A stretch of 12,120 nt of DNA from an uncultured Oscillospiraceae bacterium (GTDB lineage: Bacteria > Bacillota > Clostridia > Oscillospirales > Ruminococcaceae), in NCBI GenBank assembly GCA_900555435.1, contig USLH01000067.1:1-12120 (forward strand), in the 5' to 3' direction. Each line of letters begins with the position of its first letter. Position 1 is the first letter of the stretch. The notes under the pieces are model-generated. The model was not told the DNA's origin, searched no databases, and saw nothing but the letters and a program-made list of their open reading frames with translations. Shown in pieces: positions 5,938 to 12,120 of the stretch. The position numbers and the translations under genes were made by a program.

Positions 5938-6533
5938 GCTTTTATCGGTTTGCTCAGGGAGTCGTGCGGATCGTGGCACGGATGAAGTATAAGCTGCGCC
6001 TGGAGGGGCTGGACAACGTTCCCAGTGACCGGGGATTTTTACTCTGCTCCAATCACGTCTCCAACTTTGACCCCATTCTGGTAGGCGGCTGGATCCAGCC
6101 GGAATGCACCTTCATGGCAAAGGAGGAACTGTTCCGCTTTAAGCCCTTCGGGGCGCTGATCCGGGCGCTGGGCGCTTTCCCGGTGGCACGGGGAAAAGGG
6201 GATACCGGTGCCATTGACCACGCCGTGGAGCTGATCCGCAGCGGGCGGGTGGTCACCATTTTCCCAGAGGGGCACCGCTCCAAGACCGGGGAGCTTCTGA
6301 AGCTCAAATCCGGTGCGGTGGTCATTGCCTCCCAGACCGGGTCGGACATCCTTCCCTGCGCCATTAAGATGGGGAAACGGAAATTCCTCCGCCGGCCGGT
6401 AGTAGTCCGCTACGGGAAGGTCATCCCCTATCAGGACTTGGGCATCACGGGAAAGACCCCCAGCGAGATCAAGGGCGCCAACCGTTTGCTGACGGCGGAG
6501 CTTACCCGGCTGTTGGAGGAGATCCATGTATAA
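5934..6533 (+). CDS. plsC: 1-acyl-sn-glycerol-3-phosphate acyltransferase
   Basis: PlsC acylates lysophosphatidic acid at sn-2 to give phosphatidic acid, the precursor of all membrane phospholipids, at the inner face of the membrane. The 199-residue protein shows the acyltransferase motifs: NHVSNFD (40-46, His41 and Asp46), GAFPVARG (80-87), FPEGHRS (110-116) and the hydrophobic block ILPCAI (139-144). The N-terminus is amphipathic and has no clear membrane helix, in line with short clostridial PlsC proteins. GGAG lies 8 nt before the ATG. It overlaps cmk by 4 bases and ispH by 8, so all three are one translational unit. The acyl donor (acyl-ACP or acyl-CoA) cannot be read from the sequence. 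Confidence 0.94.
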   Translation: MSFYRFAQGVVRIVARMKYKLRLEGLDNVPSDRGFLLCSNHVSNFDPILVGGWIQPECTFMAKEELFRFKPFGALIRALGAFPVARGKGDTGAIDHAVELIRSGRVVTIFPEGHRSKTGELLKLKSGAVVIASQTGSDILPCAIKMGKRKFLRRPVVVRYGKVIPYQDLGITGKTPSEIKGANRLLTAELTRLLEEIHV

Positions 6534-8544
6534 GATCACGCTGGCAAAGACCGCCGGGTTCTGCTTTGGCGTGCGGCGGGCGGTGGATCGGGCGTTTTCC
6601 CTGGCGGAGGAGAAAAAGGACGCTGTGACCTTAGGGCCGCTGATCCACAACCCGCAGGTGGTGGAGCGGCTTTCCAAAATGGGGCTTTCGCCGGTAAGCT
6701 CGCCGGAAGAAGTGAAGGAAGGGCAGACAGTGCTCATTCGCTCTCACGGGGTAGGGAAAGAGATCTACGACCGGCTTCTGGGTCATGAGATCGTGGACTG
6801 CACCTGCCCGTTTGTGGAAAAGATCCATAAGATCGCTGCGGAAGAGTCGGCCGCCGGGAAGACCATACTCATCGCCGGGGATGCTTCCCACCCGGAGGTG
6901 CAGGGGATCATCGGCTTCTGCGAAACGGAAGCGATGACCTTTCGGACGGAGGAGGAACTGAAGAAGATCCTCGAAAAATTAAAGGCAGAGGGCGAAAAAC
7001 CCATCGCCGTGGTGGCACAGACCACATTTCATGAGATTTTGTGGGAAAAATTCCAGGAAATTATCAAAAACCTCTATACAAACGCACAAATCTTTGATAC
7101 AATATGTAGTGCGACTACTGCACGGCAGAAGGAAGCCGTGGAGCTTGCCCGGGAATCGGATTTTATGGTGGTCATCGGAGGACGGGAAAGCTCAAATACC
7201 TTAAAGCTCTATGAGATCTGCTCCCGTTTTTGCGAAACGATTTTGACAGAATCCAAAACAGAGCTTGACAAACGCCGAATTTTACGTCATAATAGAATAG
7301 GCGTTACTGCCGGTGCGTCTACGCCGGCTGATATAATCAAGGAGGTTCTAAATACCATGACTGAAATTTTGGAAAACCAGGACGAAGAGATGAACTTCGC
7401 CGAACTTTTGGAGCAATCTCTCAATGCGAATAACGAGAAATTATATACAAACAAGAGAGTAAAAGGCGTCATCACCAACATTGCTCCCAACGAGCTCCAC
7501 GTTGACGTGGGAGCCAAGCAGGCCGGCATCGTTCCCGCTTCCGAGCTGAGCGACGACCCCTCTGTTACCACCAGCTCCTTCCAGAAGGGCGAGGAGATCG
7601 ACCTGATCGTCATGAAAGTCAACGATCAGGAGGGCATCGTAACTCTTTCCAAGAAGCGTTGCGACGCTGAGGCGGGCTATGATGCAATCTGCAAGGCATA
7701 CGAGGATCAGTCGGTTCTGGAAGGTACCGTCGTGGAAGTCGTCAAGGGCGGCGTTCTGGTGCTGACCAACGGCCTGAAGGTATTCGTTCCCGCTTCCATG
7801 ACCTCTGACCGCAAGGTCGAGGATCTGAACACCCTTCTGAAGAAGGACGTCCGCTTCAAGATCATTGAGATCAACGACCGCCGCCGCCGTGCTGTCGGCT
7901 CCATCCGTGCGGTTCTGAACGACGAGAAGAAAGCCAAACAGGAAGAATTCTGGGCCAACGTCGAGGTGGGCAAGGTCTACCACGGCGAAGTCAAGTCTCT
8001 GACCTCCTACGGCGCTTTCGTCGACCTTGGCGGCGTGGACGGCATGATCCACATCACCGAGTTGTCCTGGACCCGCATCAAGAGCCCCGAAGAGGTCGTT
8101 CATGTGGGCGACATGGTCGAAGTCTACATCAAGGACATCGACCCCGAGAAGAAGAAAATTTCTCTGGGCTACAAGAAATCCGAAGACAATCCCTGGGAGA
8201 TCTTCAAGCGGGATTACCAGATCGGCGATGTGGTCGAAGTCAAGATCGTTTCTACCACTTCCTTCGGCGCTTTCGCTCAGATCATCCCCGGTGTGGACGG
8301 CCTGATCCACATTTCCCAGATCGCCAACGAACGCATTGCCAAGGTGACCGACAAGCTGTCCGTGGGTGACGTGGTCAATGCCAAGATCATCGACATCGAC
8401 TTCGACAAGAAGAAAGTCAGCCTGTCCATTCGTGCAACTCTGGACGAGGAGCCTGCTGAAGAGGAAGAAGAGGAAGAGGAGTCTTCCAACACTTCCCAGT
8501 ATGCCGCTGATTTAGAGGGCATCGAGGGTGTTACCGTCGAGTAA
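6526..8544 (+). CDS. ispH: IspH (HMBPP reductase)-ribosomal protein S1 fusion
   Basis: The 672-residue protein joins two units. Residues 1-275 are IspH, the [4Fe-4S] enzyme that reduces HMBPP to IPP and DMAPP in the last MEP-pathway step. Cluster ligands Cys13 (GFCFGVRRA), Cys94 (CTCPF) and Cys194 (TICSATTARQ) are present, as are substrate residues His41, His74, His122, Glu124 (SHPEV), Thr166, Ser222/Asn224 (ESSNT) and Ser265. Residues about 307-636 hold four S1 (OB-fold) RNA-binding repeats (roughly 307-377, 396-463, 480-550, 565-636); the last two are the most canonical (SYGAFVDLGGVDGMIHI; SFGAFAQIIPGVDGLIHIS). A Glu-rich tail follows (641-652). The fusion is known in Clostridia. Codon use changes inside the gene: Arg is mostly CGG in the IspH half and mostly CGC/CGT in the S1 half. 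An AT-rich junction carries an internal promoter and Shine-Dalgarno (separate entries). Confidence 0.96.
   Translation: MYKITLAKTAGFCFGVRRAVDRAFSLAEEKKDAVTLGPLIHNPQVVERLSKMGLSPVSSPEEVKEGQTVLIRSHGVGKEIYDRLLGHEIVDCTCPFVEKIHKIAAEESAAGKTILIAGDASHPEVQGIIGFCETEAMTFRTEEELKKILEKLKAEGEKPIAVVAQTTFHEILWEKFQEIIKNLYTNAQIFDTICSATTARQKEAVELARESDFMVVIGGRESSNTLKLYEICSRFCETILTESKTELDKRRILRHNRIGVTAGASTPADIIKEVLNTMTEILENQDEEMNFAELLEQSLNANNEKLYTNKRVKGVITNIAPNELHVDVGAKQAGIVPASELSDDPSVTTSSFQKGEEIDLIVMKVNDQEGIVTLSKKRCDAEAGYDAICKAYEDQSVLEGTVVEVVKGGVLVLTNGLKVFVPASMTSDRKVEDLNTLLKKDVRFKIIEINDRRRRAVGSIRAVLNDEKKAKQEEFWANVEVGKVYHGEVKSLTSYGAFVDLGGVDGMIHITELSWTRIKSPEEVVHVGDMVEVYIKDIDPEKKKISLGYKKSEDNPWEIFKRDYQIGDVVEVKIVSTTSFGAFAQIIPGVDGLIHISQIANERIAKVTDKLSVGDVVNAKIIDIDFDKKKVSLSIRATLDEEPAEEEEEEEESSNTSQYAADLEGIEGVTVE
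7265..7293 (+). promoter_or_regulatory. Internal promoter inside the ispH-S1 frame
   Basis: A perfect TTGACA (7265-7270), a 17-bp spacer and CATAAT (7288-7293, 5 of 6) make the best-matching promoter in the window. It lies at the 3' end of the IspH part and would start RNA near 7300, about 57 nt before an in-frame ATG with its own Shine-Dalgarno. A second TTGACA lies at 7243-7248. A weaker candidate, TATACA with TACAAT (7075-7103, 17-bp spacer), lies further up in the same AT-rich stretch. Confidence 0.6.
7339..7359 (+). promoter_or_regulatory. Internal Shine-Dalgarno and start for a free S1 protein
   Basis: AAGGAGG (7339-7345) lies 11 nt before an in-frame ATG at 7357-7359, Met278 of the fusion, exactly between the IspH and S1 parts. 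Initiation here would give a 395-residue protein with all four S1 repeats and the acidic tail. The spacing is slightly long but usable in Gram-positive bacteria. In-frame Met289 is an alternative start without so good a site. Confidence 0.55.
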
Positions 8545-8567
8545 TCACCGGAAAAATGATGAGGAAG

Positions 8568-8598
8568 GAGCCTCCTGTTTACGCAGGGGGCTCTTTTT
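8568..8598 (+). terminator. Rho-independent terminator of the cmk-plsC-ispH-S1 unit
   Basis: GAGCCTCCTG (8568-8577) pairs with CAGGGGGCTC (8584-8593) over 10 bp with one G-U, a six-base loop and then T5 (8594-8598). It lies 24 nt after the fusion stop codon. The next ribosome binding site begins only 8 nt later. Confidence 0.88.
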
Positions 8599-8617
8599 GT
8601 TTGGAAAGGAGTACATT

Positions 8618-9313
8618 ATGGTGATTCGCATCCTGATCGCAGAGGACGATCCGGACATCAACCGCCTACTGGGGCGGATCCTGACCCGGGCGGGGTATGA
8701 GGTGACGGCGGCTTTTTCCGGCAGCGAGGCACGGCTCTTAAAGCCGGAGACCTTTGACCTGGTGCTGCTGGATCTGATGCTCCCCGGAGCCACGGGAGAG
8801 AAACTGATCGAAGAGACCCGGAAGGTCAGCACCGTCCCCATCATCGTGATCTCCGCCAAGGGGCAGGAGGACAAGCTGAACGTCTTGAAATCCGGCGCCG
8901 ACGATTTTATCAGCAAGCCCTTCGATGTGGAGGAGGTGGAAGTCCGGGTCCAGTCCCTGCTCCGGCGGAGCCGGGATTTTTCCGCAGCCACGGCGGGGGA
9001 GAAAAAGCTCACCTTAGGGAAGCTCGTCCTTGATCCCGAAAGCCGGGAAGCGGAGGTCGACGGCAAGCCTTTGACCCTGACGGCCCGGGAATTCGACATC
9101 TTGGCACTGCTTCTGCGGCACCCCAACAAGGTCTTCACCCGGCAGAACCTCTTTGAGATCGTGTGGGGCGAAGACTATCTGGGGGACGACAACACCATGA
9201 ACGTCCACGTCAGCAACCTACGCTCCAAGCTCCAGAAGCTGGATCCGGAGGGGGAGTACATCGCCACCGTCTGGGGCGTCGGTTTCAAGGCGGCGAAGCA
9301 GCGTCAGGTTTAA
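8618..9313 (+). CDS. OmpR/PhoB-family response regulator
   Basis: This 231-residue protein is a two-component transcription regulator. The receiver domain (1-115) has the acidic pocket Glu9-Asp10-Asp11, the phospho-acceptor Asp52 in LLDLMLP, the switch Ser79 (VISAKG) and Lys100 in SKPF. The C-terminal winged helix (about 130-227) has LTAREFDILALLL (154-166), a recognition helix near 192-205 (NTMNVHVSNLRSKL) and the wing ATVWGVGFKA (216-225). The ATG follows AAAGGAG by 6 nt. The gene starts just after a terminator and I see no clear promoter of its own, so read-through or a cryptic promoter must supply it. It heads an ABC transporter and sensor kinase locus whose promoter carries phased repeats immediately after its stop, the expected target of its DNA-binding domain. 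The ligand of the system is not visible. Confidence 0.93.
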   Translation: MVIRILIAEDDPDINRLLGRILTRAGYEVTAAFSGSEARLLKPETFDLVLLDLMLPGATGEKLIEETRKVSTVPIIVISAKGQEDKLNVLKSGADDFISKPFDVEEVEVRVQSLLRRSRDFSAATAGEKKLTLGKLVLDPESREAEVDGKPLTLTAREFDILALLLRHPNKVFTRQNLFEIVWGEDYLGDDNTMNVHVSNLRSKLQKLDPEGEYIATVWGVGFKAAKQRQV

Positions 9314-9363
9314 GGAACACTTAAGGTTTTCTTTACGGCATTTTACGACCCGGGGTGTACAAT
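9310..9363 (+). promoter_or_regulatory. Response-regulator operator and ABC-operon promoter
   Basis: Four T-rich half-sites lie in tandem: TTAAGG at 9310 and 9321, TTTACG at 9332 and 9342, spaced 11, 11 and 10 bp, so all face one side of the helix. They run up to and over the -35 position of TACAAT (9358-9363), where the -35 itself (9335-9340) matches only 3 of 6. Tandem direct repeats beside a poor -35 are typical of promoters activated by OmpR/PhoB regulators. RNA would start near 9370, just before AAAGGA and the ABC start codon. Confidence 0.6.
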
Positions 9364-9395
9364 CAGGATAACGAAATGCGAAAGGATGCGATCAA

Positions 9396-10313
9396 ATGGA
9401 AAACGGACTGCTGGTGACCCGGGAGCTGAGCAAATCCTATCGGGAACCTGCTGTGGATCGGGTCAGCCTGACCGTAAAGCAGGGGCAGATCTTCGGCCTG
9501 GTCGGGAAAAACGGCGCCGGAAAGACAACGCTGATCCGGATGGCGACGGGGCAGACCCTTCCTACCTCCGGGGAGCTTTTCCTCTTTGGCGAAAACAGCC
9601 GCAAGGGCCTGGAAAAAATGCGGAGCCGGATCGGCTGCATGGTGGAAACGCCCAGCTTTTTCCCCTATCTGACGGCGGAGGAGAATCTGGAATATTATCG
9701 GCTCCAGCGGGGAATTCCCGGGAAGGACAGTGTGACCACAGCGCTCAGACAGGTGAACCTTGCGGATACGGGGAAGAAAAAATTCCGGAACTTTTCCCTT
9801 GGGATGAAGCAGCGGCTGGGGCTGGCTCTTGCCATTATGGGGCACCCGGATCTGCTGCTGCTGGACGAGCCCATCAACGGGCTTGACCCCATGGGCATCG
9901 TGGAATTCCGGGATATCCTTTTAAAGCTCTCTCAGGAGCAGGGGACAACTATCCTGATTTCCAGCCACATTTTAAGCGAGCTTTCCAACTTGGCTACCGA
10001 TTACGGCTTTTTGGAGAAAGGGCGCTTATTGGAGCAGGCTTCGGCAGAGGAGATCCGCAGCCGGTGCCGGGATTGTTTGGAGCTGTGGGTGGATGATGCG
10101 GCGAAGGCCATGACGGTGCTGGAAGGGGCTTCCTTCGGGGAGGCGGAGGTGCTTCCCGGGAACAAGATCCGGCTTTACGGCAGTCTTGACCAGCCTCAGG
10201 AGGTGTCCCGGGCGCTGATTGAAAACGGCGTCGGGCTTCTCAGCTTAACTCAGAGAGGGAACACTCTGGAGGATTACTTCCTTGAGCTGGTAGGGGGTCA
10301 CCCCCATGTTTAA
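9396..10313 (+). CDS. ABC transporter ATP-binding protein, lantibiotic-immunity (LanF)-like
   Basis: This 305-residue ATPase would power the two following permeases. The nucleotide-binding domain shows Walker A GKNGAGKTT (37-45), the signature FSLGMKQR (133-140), Walker B LLLLDEP (153-159), the D-loop NGLDP (161-165) and the switch His191 in SSHIL. At the Q-loop position the sequence is VETPSFF with Glu84 in place of Gln; this E-loop is a known hallmark of LanF proteins of LanFEG lantibiotic-immunity exporters. A C-terminal accessory region of about 90 residues follows. The ATG has AAAGGA 9 nt upstream. It is first in its operon, behind the phased-repeat promoter, and overlaps permease 1 by 8 bases. 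Export of a peptide antibiotic, or protection of its membrane target, is inferred from the E-loop and context; another substrate is possible. Confidence 0.9.
   Translation: MENGLLVTRELSKSYREPAVDRVSLTVKQGQIFGLVGKNGAGKTTLIRMATGQTLPTSGELFLFGENSRKGLEKMRSRIGCMVETPSFFPYLTAEENLEYYRLQRGIPGKDSVTTALRQVNLADTGKKKFRNFSLGMKQRLGLALAIMGHPDLLLLDEPINGLDPMGIVEFRDILLKLSQEQGTTILISSHILSELSNLATDYGFLEKGRLLEQASAEEIRSRCRDCLELWVDDAAKAMTVLEGASFGEAEVLPGNKIRLYGSLDQPQEVSRALIENGVGLLSLTQRGNTLEDYFLELVGGHPHV
10293..10305 (+). promoter_or_regulatory. Hairpin masking the permease 1 Shine-Dalgarno
   Basis: GGGGG-TCA-CCCCC ends directly at the permease 1 ATG. The G-run is the only Shine-Dalgarno-like sequence there and would be buried in a 5-bp G-C stem. 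Ribosomes finishing the overlapping ATPase gene would open it, so permease synthesis should depend on ATPase translation. Confidence 0.4.
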
Positions 10314-11067
10314 CTACCTGAAAAGCGAATGGTACCGCACCTTTCGACAAAGGCGGCTCTGGGTGCTTCTGGGGGCCATCTCTCTGCTGGGGGCGCTTTA
10401 CTACCTGCTGGCGTTCTATGCCTTCAACTGGCAGCAGCCGGGGATTGAAAGTGTGCTGGGGGAGCTGGGCACTTTGATGCCCGGTGTGGGGTTTTGTTTG
10501 CTCCTTTTTGTCTGTGAGGCGGCTTTTTCCGATGAGAAGTGGCTGGGAACGTTTAAAAACTCCGTTTCCTTCGGGATCTCACGGGAGCGGATCTACTTCG
10601 GGAAGCTCTTAAACAGCCTGCGGCTCTGTCTTCTCACTCTGACGGCGCTGGTCGCCGTGCTGATCTTCGGGATGGGGTGCCTGTTCCTCGGCGTCCGGAA
10701 TCCGGAAAGATTCCGGGAACAGACGGCGGCTTTCTGGAAAATGGCTGCGGCATCGCTTCCCCTCTGGCTCTGCGGGGCGGCTGCGGCAAATGCGCTGTTC
10801 TGTGTGATGCGGAAATCGCTGGACGGGATCTTTTCCTATCTTGCTTTGTTCACCGGGGGAAACCTGATCGTTTCCCTGCTGGGACGGATCTATGACCTGC
10901 CGAAGATGTTTTCGTATCTGCCCAGTGAGCTTTTGAACCGGTTGTCCGCCGGACTGCTTTTTGCAGACGGCAGCCTGATGGGAAAGTGCTGGGTGACAGG
11001 GATCGTGCTGACCGCCGTGTTTTCGGCGGCGGGATTTGCAGCGTTTCGTTCCATGGAGGTGAAATGA
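10306..11067 (+). CDS. ABC-2-type permease 1, LanE/G-like
   Basis: This 253-residue integral membrane protein is a half-channel for the preceding ATPase. Six hydrophobic segments are visible at about 19-40, 56-74, 107-129, 147-168, 174-194 and 228-247. Conserved cytoplasmic stretches are YLKSEWYRT at the N-terminus and FKNSVSFGISRERIYFGKL between helices 2 and 3, the likely coupling region to the ATPase. Size and topology suit LanE/LanG permeases. Its start overlaps the ATPase stop by 8 bases. It is clearly paralogous to the next gene, so the pair probably forms a heterodimeric channel. The protein that extrudes or senses the substrate cannot be told apart between the two. Confidence 0.88.
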   Translation: MFNYLKSEWYRTFRQRRLWVLLGAISLLGALYYLLAFYAFNWQQPGIESVLGELGTLMPGVGFCLLLFVCEAAFSDEKWLGTFKNSVSFGISRERIYFGKLLNSLRLCLLTLTALVAVLIFGMGCLFLGVRNPERFREQTAAFWKMAAASLPLWLCGAAAANALFCVMRKSLDGIFSYLALFTGGNLIVSLLGRIYDLPKMFSYLPSELLNRLSAGLLFADGSLMGKCWVTGIVLTAVFSAAGFAAFRSMEVK

Positions 11068-11068
11068 G

Positions 11069-11851
11069 ATGGGATTTTTCCGTTATTTAAAAAGCGAATG
11101 CTACCGCACCGCCCACCGGAAGGTGCTTTACGGGTTTACCGGCGGCTGCATTCTGGTGATTTTCCTTTTGCTTCTTTTCTGCGTTTTCAACAATCAGGGC
11201 ATTGATGAAGCATATGCCCGGCTGCATTTGGAGGATCTGCTCCCGCTGCTTTCGTCTATGGTGCCGACTTTGGGGATGTATGCAGTGCTGTTCACCGCCC
11301 ATGTGGCCTTCGGGGACGAGCATAAGCAGCAGACGTTAAAGAATTCCGTTTCCTCCGGCGTGCCGAGAGGGACGATCTATTTTGGGAAGCTCACGACGGC
11401 GTTTCTTTATTCGGTGCTGGTACTGGCGGCTATTTTTCTGGCGGTCTTTGGGCTTGGAGCGCTGATGCTGGGCGTCTGGGATGGTGAGGACTTTCTCATG
11501 AACCTTCGGGGGCTTTTCTGGAGCATGCTGGGAAGCCTGCCCTTGTGGCTGGGGGCGTTGAGCCTTGCCATCCTGCTTTTTACCCGGATCCGCAGCGGCG
11601 CTGGGGCGTCCTTCCTCTATCTGGGGGCGGTGACGCTGATCGGGTGGATGCTGTCGCTTCTGGAGCTGATCGGTTATTCCGTTTTCGGGACGATTTACAA
11701 ATGGCTTATTTCTACCCAGTTGGGGAATATCTGCTATGTAACGGGCTTTGATTCTCAACTGCTGGCAGGGGCATGGATCAGCGGGCTTTTATACACGCTG
11801 GTGTTCAGCGCAGCAGGCTGGCTGATGTTCCGGAAAATGGAGATCAAGTAA
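11069..11851 (+). CDS. ABC-2-type permease 2, LanE/G-like
   Basis: This 260-residue membrane protein is a paralogue of the preceding permease: YLKSECYRT and LKNSVSSGVPRGTIYFGKL match the same positions, and the C-termini FRSMEVK and FRKMEIK are near-identical in form. Six hydrophobic segments lie at about 20-40, 59-80, 111-135, 151-171, 178-200 and 234-254. GGAGGTGA lies 6 nt before the ATG, one of the strongest ribosome binding sites here, and the start is one base past the upstream stop. The pair arose by tandem duplication and diverged, as in LanEG systems. The expected complex is one or two ATPases with both permeases. Confidence 0.88.
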   Translation: MGFFRYLKSECYRTAHRKVLYGFTGGCILVIFLLLLFCVFNNQGIDEAYARLHLEDLLPLLSSMVPTLGMYAVLFTAHVAFGDEHKQQTLKNSVSSGVPRGTIYFGKLTTAFLYSVLVLAAIFLAVFGLGALMLGVWDGEDFLMNLRGLFWSMLGSLPLWLGALSLAILLFTRIRSGAGASFLYLGAVTLIGWMLSLLELIGYSVFGTIYKWLISTQLGNICYVTGFDSQLLAGAWISGLLYTLVFSAAGWLMFRKMEIK

Positions 11852-11863
11852 GGGAGGATAGCG

Positions 11864-12120
11864 ATGATCTGGGTGGTGCTTTTGGCCGGGGCAGCGGCTC
11901 TGTTTGCCCTGCTCTGGGGACTTCAGCGGCGGAGTCTGCAGCAGGCGGCACGGTCCCTTCGGGAGATTGGAAACGGAGAAGCCGGACGGCGCCTGCGGCT
12001 GGAAACACCGGGGAAGACCATGGAGGAGCTGGTTTGGGAAGTGAACCGGATGCTGGACGAAAAGCAGCAGGCCCAGATCGCCTATCGCCGCAGCGAAAAG
12101 GAGCGGGAGCTCCAGTTTGA
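11864..12120 (+). CDS. Sensor histidine kinase, N-terminal fragment
   Basis: The first 85 codons of a protein that runs off the window. A single membrane helix (residues 2-20) is followed directly by a charged, helical segment with LREIGNGEAGRRLRL (32-46), TPGKTMEELVWEVNRMLDEK (48-67) and QIAYRRSEKERELQF (71-85). This is the pattern found before the HisKA dimerisation helix in kinases next to lantibiotic-type ABC exporters. There is no extracytoplasmic loop, so ligand sensing would need the membrane or the transporter. The HisKA and ATPase domains lie beyond the window, so the kinase call rests on this segment and context. AGGGAGG lies 6 nt before the ATG and the gene begins 12 nt after permease 2. 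It is the expected partner of the response regulator at 8618. Confidence 0.75.
   Translation, partial: MIWVVLLAGAAALFALLWGLQRRSLQQAARSLREIGNGEAGRRLRLETPGKTMEELVWEVNRMLDEKQQAQIAYRRSEKERELQF

Noticed and set aside
7441..8310. 289-codon open frame on the minus strand inside the S1 region
   Set aside because: It mirrors the repeated Asp/Val/Gly codons of the S1 repeats; no ribosome binding site or promoter supports it.
8458..8481. GAAGAG-rich run as a tandem DNA repeat
   Set aside because: It simply encodes the Glu-rich acidic tail of the S1 part, which is common in S1-family proteins.
8528..8617. 30-codon N-terminal extension of the response regulator
   Set aside because: It would be read through the terminator hairpin at 8568-8598, and a clear ribosome binding site precedes the ATG at 8618.

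Overview
The window looks like a chromosomal segment of a GC-rich, low-oxygen Gram-positive bacterium of the class Clostridia, plausibly the Oscillospiraceae/Lachnospiraceae range. The grounds are a PPDK plus acetate kinase pair, a TmcAL (YlbM) tRNA acetate ligase, a cmk-plsC-ispH order in which IspH is fused to ribosomal protein S1 (a clostridial trait), strong AGGAGG-type ribosome binding sites and a LanFEG-like ABC locus. Species cannot be assigned from the sequence alone. No rRNA, tRNA, CRISPR array, transposase or phage gene is visible.

Layout. (1) 1-308, minus: N-terminus of pyruvate phosphate dikinase, with an extended -10 promoter and a roughly 180-nt leader. (2) 309-697: divergent intergenic region serving ppdK and the next gene. 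(3) 698-1408, plus: a standalone GlmU-type acetyltransferase (left-handed beta-helix) domain lacking the uridylyltransferase half. (4) 1424-1527: a long perfect palindrome, then a bidirectional terminator. (5) 1539-2741, minus: acetate kinase ackA. (6) 2742-3001: ackA leader with possible RNA structure, and two divergent promoters that share one -10 element. (7) 3002-4195, plus: tmcAL, then 4259-5194, an uncharacterised mutarotase-fold-like protein. (8) 5257-8544, plus: overlapping cmk, plsC and ispH-S1, closed by a terminator at 8568-8598. (9) 8618-12120, plus: OmpR-type response regulator, ABC ATPase with an E-loop, two paralogous six-helix permeases and the N-terminus of the sensor kinase, cut by the window edge.

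How the genes fit together. PPDK and AckA both act at the PEP/acetyl-phosphate end of fermentation. AckA makes acetate, and the divergently transcribed TmcAL consumes acetate to make ac4C on elongator tRNA-Met. The cmk-plsC-ispH-S1 block couples nucleotide, phospholipid, isoprenoid and translation functions through 4- and 8-base gene overlaps. The last block reads as a self-contained detection and export module against membrane-active peptides, with a regulator-dependent promoter between the regulator and the transporter.

The most interesting observations are: a near-consensus promoter and an AGGAGG Shine-Dalgarno inside the ispH-S1 fusion frame, at the domain junction, which should yield a free S1-like protein as well as the fusion; a symmetric shared -10 between ackA and tmcAL; four helically phased half-sites at the ABC promoter; and the E-loop in the ABC ATPase.
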